Below, one piece after another: positions 35,225-36,914 of a DNA stretch of 36,914 bases (its first letter is position 1; every line of letters starts with the position of its first letter). The DNA lies in the NCBI RefSeq assembly GCF_004152865.1, contig NZ_SEOO01000032.1:1-36914 (forward strand), given 5' to 3'. The stretch is from Sphingobium cupriresistens (lineage in GTDB: Bacteria > Pseudomonadota > Alphaproteobacteria > Sphingomonadales > Sphingomonadaceae). The notes beneath the pieces are model-generated. The model did no database searches. It had not been told where the DNA came from and saw nothing but the letters and a program-made list of their open reading frames with translations. A program made the position numbers and the translations under genes.

Positions 35225-35821
35225 ATGGAAAATTCGAGGACAGCATGGCTGCGGAGGCATTTTCCAAGCGTAGGCTTTATTGCCGCGACCGGCTTAGTTG
35301 GCGGAGCGCTTGCTGGGATCGTCGTGTATGTCGGTGCCTATGACATAGGGGCTGATGCGCCGCACACGAAGCCGGTTTATTGGCTCATAGAGCAGCTCCG
35401 TGATCGTTCGATCGCCGTCCGGTCACGCAACGTGAGCGTCCCAGCCAACCTAGCGGACGTGAAACGGCTGCAGAGCGGCGCAGGACTTTACACCGAGATG
35501 TGCAGCGGCTGCCATCTCGGGCCGGGTTTGGAAAAGTCGGAGATCAGCCAAGGTCTCTATCCCAGGGCTCCGGAGCTTTTCCGGGAACAGCAGCGATCGG
35601 TAAAGGCGCAATTCTGGATCATCAAGCATGGGGTCAAGCTGACCGCGATGCCGGCCTGGGGTAAAACGCATAGCGATGAACTGATTTGGGATATGGTCGC
35701 TTTTGTGCGGAAGCTACCGCAGATGACCCCGGCCCAATATCAAGCCGCAATTGCCAGCGCGCCCGAAGACCATGACGCGATGATGAAGGATATGCCCGGC
35801 ATGAAGAAGACGATGCCATAA
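35225..35821 (+). CDS. Membrane-anchored c-type cytochrome (198 aa)
   Basis: A single N-terminal anchor (about residues 17-37, FIAATGLVGGALAGIVVYVG) holds a cytochrome c domain in the periplasm. Heme attachment is CSGCH (C93, C96, H97) and the axial Met is probably in TAMPAWG. The C-terminal 25 residues are Asp- and Met-rich: HDAMMKDMPGMKKTM. The MPGMK text also occurs in CopC next door. ATG at 35225 follows GGGAGGACGCG. It is divergent from copC. Electron transfer linked to copper handling is likely but not shown. Confidence 0.88.
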   Translation: MENSRTAWLRRHFPSVGFIAATGLVGGALAGIVVYVGAYDIGADAPHTKPVYWLIEQLRDRSIAVRSRNVSVPANLADVKRLQSGAGLYTEMCSGCHLGPGLEKSEISQGLYPRAPELFREQQRSVKAQFWIIKHGVKLTAMPAWGKTHSDELIWDMVAFVRKLPQMTPAQYQAAIASAPEDHDAMMKDMPGMKKTMP

Positions 35822-35965
35822 CGATGTGGTGCTTACCCGGCAGGCGCTGGCAGTCGGGCTCCGCTCAGGACAGCGGTGCTTTGACGGACAGACCGATAGA
35901 GGGAACAATGGGCAAGGTGGGTCCGGCGCCAGCGCGCCCTACCAAATAAGAGATCGGATTTTGCG

Positions 35966-36247
35966 ATGAATATGGATTTAGATGGGCTTTTGGCCCGCTT
36001 GCGAAACGAACCGGGACATCCGGCCCTTATCGGTCTGGAAGAGGCCGTGTTCAGGCGCATTGCCGCCCTGCCGCAGGTTTCGGCCGCTTCTCAACTCAGG
36101 CTCGGCGCGGTGGCCGCCTTTGGCGCGGTGTTGCTCGGTATCGCGAGCAACGGATTCACGCCACCTGCCGAGGCATCGGTAACACTCTCGCCTTTCGGGC
36201 CATCCAATCCGCTTGCTCCCTCAACCTTGCTGGCGGGCCCTCGATGA
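35966..36247 (+). CDS. cnrY: CnrY-like membrane anti-sigma factor (93 aa)
   Basis: The protein has about 45 cytoplasmic residues, one membrane helix (LRLGAVAAFGAVLLGIASNG) and a short periplasmic tail rich in Pro and Ser. This is the layout of CnrY/NccY, which hold an ECF sigma factor at the membrane. The sequence itself is poorly conserved in the family, so the call rests mostly on position: it overlaps a cnrX-like gene by ATGA, followed by a sigma gene, the same order as cnrYXH. A second ATG two codons in (AATATG) is possible. Confidence 0.62.
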   Translation: MNMDLDGLLARLRNEPGHPALIGLEEAVFRRIAALPQVSAASQLRLGAVAAFGAVLLGIASNGFTPPAEASVTLSPFGPSNPLAPSTLLAGPR

Positions 36248-36681
36248 AGCCGAAGCTGCTCGTTCTGATCGCAATCGTCGCCTTCGTTGCGGCCGTTGCG
36301 GGGGTGTTCCTGGGTCGCTACTTCTTCCCGCAGCCCAAGGCAGCCGGGGTCGAACTCCACGACGTATTGCACAGCAAGCTGGATCTGGACGACCGTCAGA
36401 AGGCTCAAATCGAGCTTCTTGAGCAGCGCTTCGCCGTGCGCCGACGCGCACTGGAGCTCGAAATGAGAGCGGACAATGCGCGTCTCGCAGCCGCGATCGA
36501 AACCGAACATGGTAACGGACCGCGGGTCGCGGCGGCCGTCGATCAGTCACATCAGGCCATGGGTGCGCTGCAAAAGGAAACACTTGGTCATATCTTCGCC
36601 ATGCGCCAGATCTTGCGCCCTGATCAGGCCAAGACCTTCGACCAGGCGGTGGTACATGCGCTCACCGACGATGTACGGTGA
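36244..36681 (+). CDS. cnrX: CnrX-like periplasmic metal sensor (145 aa)
   Basis: An N-terminal membrane anchor (LLVLIAIVAFVAAVAGVFLG) is followed by a periplasmic helical hairpin. Metal ligands of Cupriavidus CnrX (H42, H46, E63, H119, M123) are all found three residues earlier: H39, H43, E60, H116 and M120. That full match supports binding of Ni(II) or Co(II) through a five- or six-ligand site. When metal binds, CnrX relaxes the anti-sigma factor. The stop overlaps the sigma gene start by GTGA. Confidence 0.9.
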   Translation: MKPKLLVLIAIVAFVAAVAGVFLGRYFFPQPKAAGVELHDVLHSKLDLDDRQKAQIELLEQRFAVRRRALELEMRADNARLAAAIETEHGNGPRVAAAVDQSHQAMGALQKETLGHIFAMRQILRPDQAKTFDQAVVHALTDDVR

Positions 36682-36806
36682 GTCTGGATCTTCAGGCGTG
36701 CTCCGACGGTGAACTTGCGGCGTTGACGCTCGCGGGTCGGCAGCCAGCCTTCGCGGAGATCATGCACCGACACCAGGCTGCGATATTTTGTAGATATCAG
36801 CGCTGA
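36678..36806 (+). pseudogene. cnrH: ECF sigma factor (CnrH-like), truncated by an insertion
   Basis: GTG at 36678 overlaps the cnrX stop. The first 37 residues read as an ECF sigma region 2 start: SDGELAALTLAGRQPAFAEI and MHRHQAAIF. Near 36789 the match ends, and a foreign sequence adds CRYQR and a stop. A full CnrH has about 190 residues, so only one fifth remains. The anti-sigma and sensor genes are thus without their sigma partner here. Confidence 0.75.
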
Positions 36807-36914
36807 TTGGCACCGTTCTGTCAGCGCTAAGTGACACCGATCACGAGGGTGCTGCGTGCAGCTTCCACCACGTCGTCAGTGATCGCGTTCAGGCCGTTGA
36901 TCCTCAGGATGCGC
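36789..36914. mobile_element. End of an insertion sequence cutting the sigma gene
   Basis: Starting near TGTAGATATCAGC, two imperfect direct repeats of 21 bases occur at 36795-36815 and 36819-36839, sharing TCAGCGCT and CACCG, 24 bases apart. Repeated terminal elements of this type are common in IS21-like sequences. The rest runs off the window, so neither the other end nor a target duplication can be seen. Confidence 0.5.
36827..36913 (-). CDS. Possible C-terminus of an IS-encoded protein, partial
   Basis: The minus-strand frame entering from the window end gives 28 residues ending LVIGVT before a TAG at 36829-36827. The stop is inside the second terminal repeat, as expected for a transposase gene that runs to the element end. 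No family is recognised from this short piece. Confidence 0.3.
   Translation of the reverse strand, partial: RILRINGLNAITDDVVEAARSTLVIGVT

Noticed and set aside
1..36914. tRNA, rRNA or riboswitch genes
   Set aside because: No cloverleaf, rRNA core or known riboswitch pattern was recognised by eye on either strand; a covariance-model search would be needed to exclude small ones.

Overview
The window looks like part of a sphingomonad-type alphaproteobacterial plasmid (Sphingobium, Novosphingobium or Sphingopyxis relatives). The reasons are the RPA-type replication initiator with its iterons, the ParA/ParB pair upstream of it, and a backbone of an ArdC-like protein, a large ParB-like protein, a 1406-residue strawberry-notch helicase and a Toprim primase. 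This host assignment is inferred from gene content and protein style, not from a database search. Translation signals are normal, with Shine-Dalgarno-like sites, ATGA overlaps and several GTG starts.

Bases 1-17434 are backbone. On the minus strand lie a 3'-truncated ardC-like gene, a ParB/Spo0J-like nuclear-factor protein, the methyltransferase-helicase fusion and a primase-like protein. On the plus strand lie a small membrane protein, parA, parB and repA. Downstream of repA, ten copies of an 18-bp iteron mark a probable replication origin. A decayed tniQ fragment and a divergent pair (a winged-helix protein and a tyrosine recombinase) close the backbone.

Bases 17515-36914 are accessory load. 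First come a multicopper oxidase with a broken dsrE-family gene and, divergent from them, a BigR-type persulfide-detoxification operon: a cysteine-paired ArsR repressor, two half-size YeeE/YedE transporters, a TauE/SafE exporter, a persulfide dioxygenase and a rhodanese. Next are an lgt-clc pair and a dmeR-dmeF nickel/cobalt efflux unit followed by a four-repeat COG4705-like membrane protein. Then comes a copper block on the minus strand: a thioredoxin-reductase-like flavoprotein, the P1B-type ATPase copA and cueR. An orphan fliQ-like gene is translationally coupled to a putative HhH plus PD-(D/E)XK nuclease. Finally there are copC-copD, a membrane-anchored c-type cytochrome, and a cnrY-cnrX-sigma operon whose sigma gene is cut by the end of an insertion sequence.

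The cargo reads as a metal and reactive-sulfur stress island on a low-copy iteron plasmid. Copper is handled by CopA, CueR, CopC, CopD and the multicopper oxidase. Nickel and cobalt are handled by DmeR/DmeF and sensed by a CnrX-like protein. Sulfide and persulfide are handled by the BigR operon. Several parts are visibly decaying: ardC, dsrE, tniQ and the ECF sigma gene. The least explained unit is the fliQ-nuclease pair at 32022-33676.
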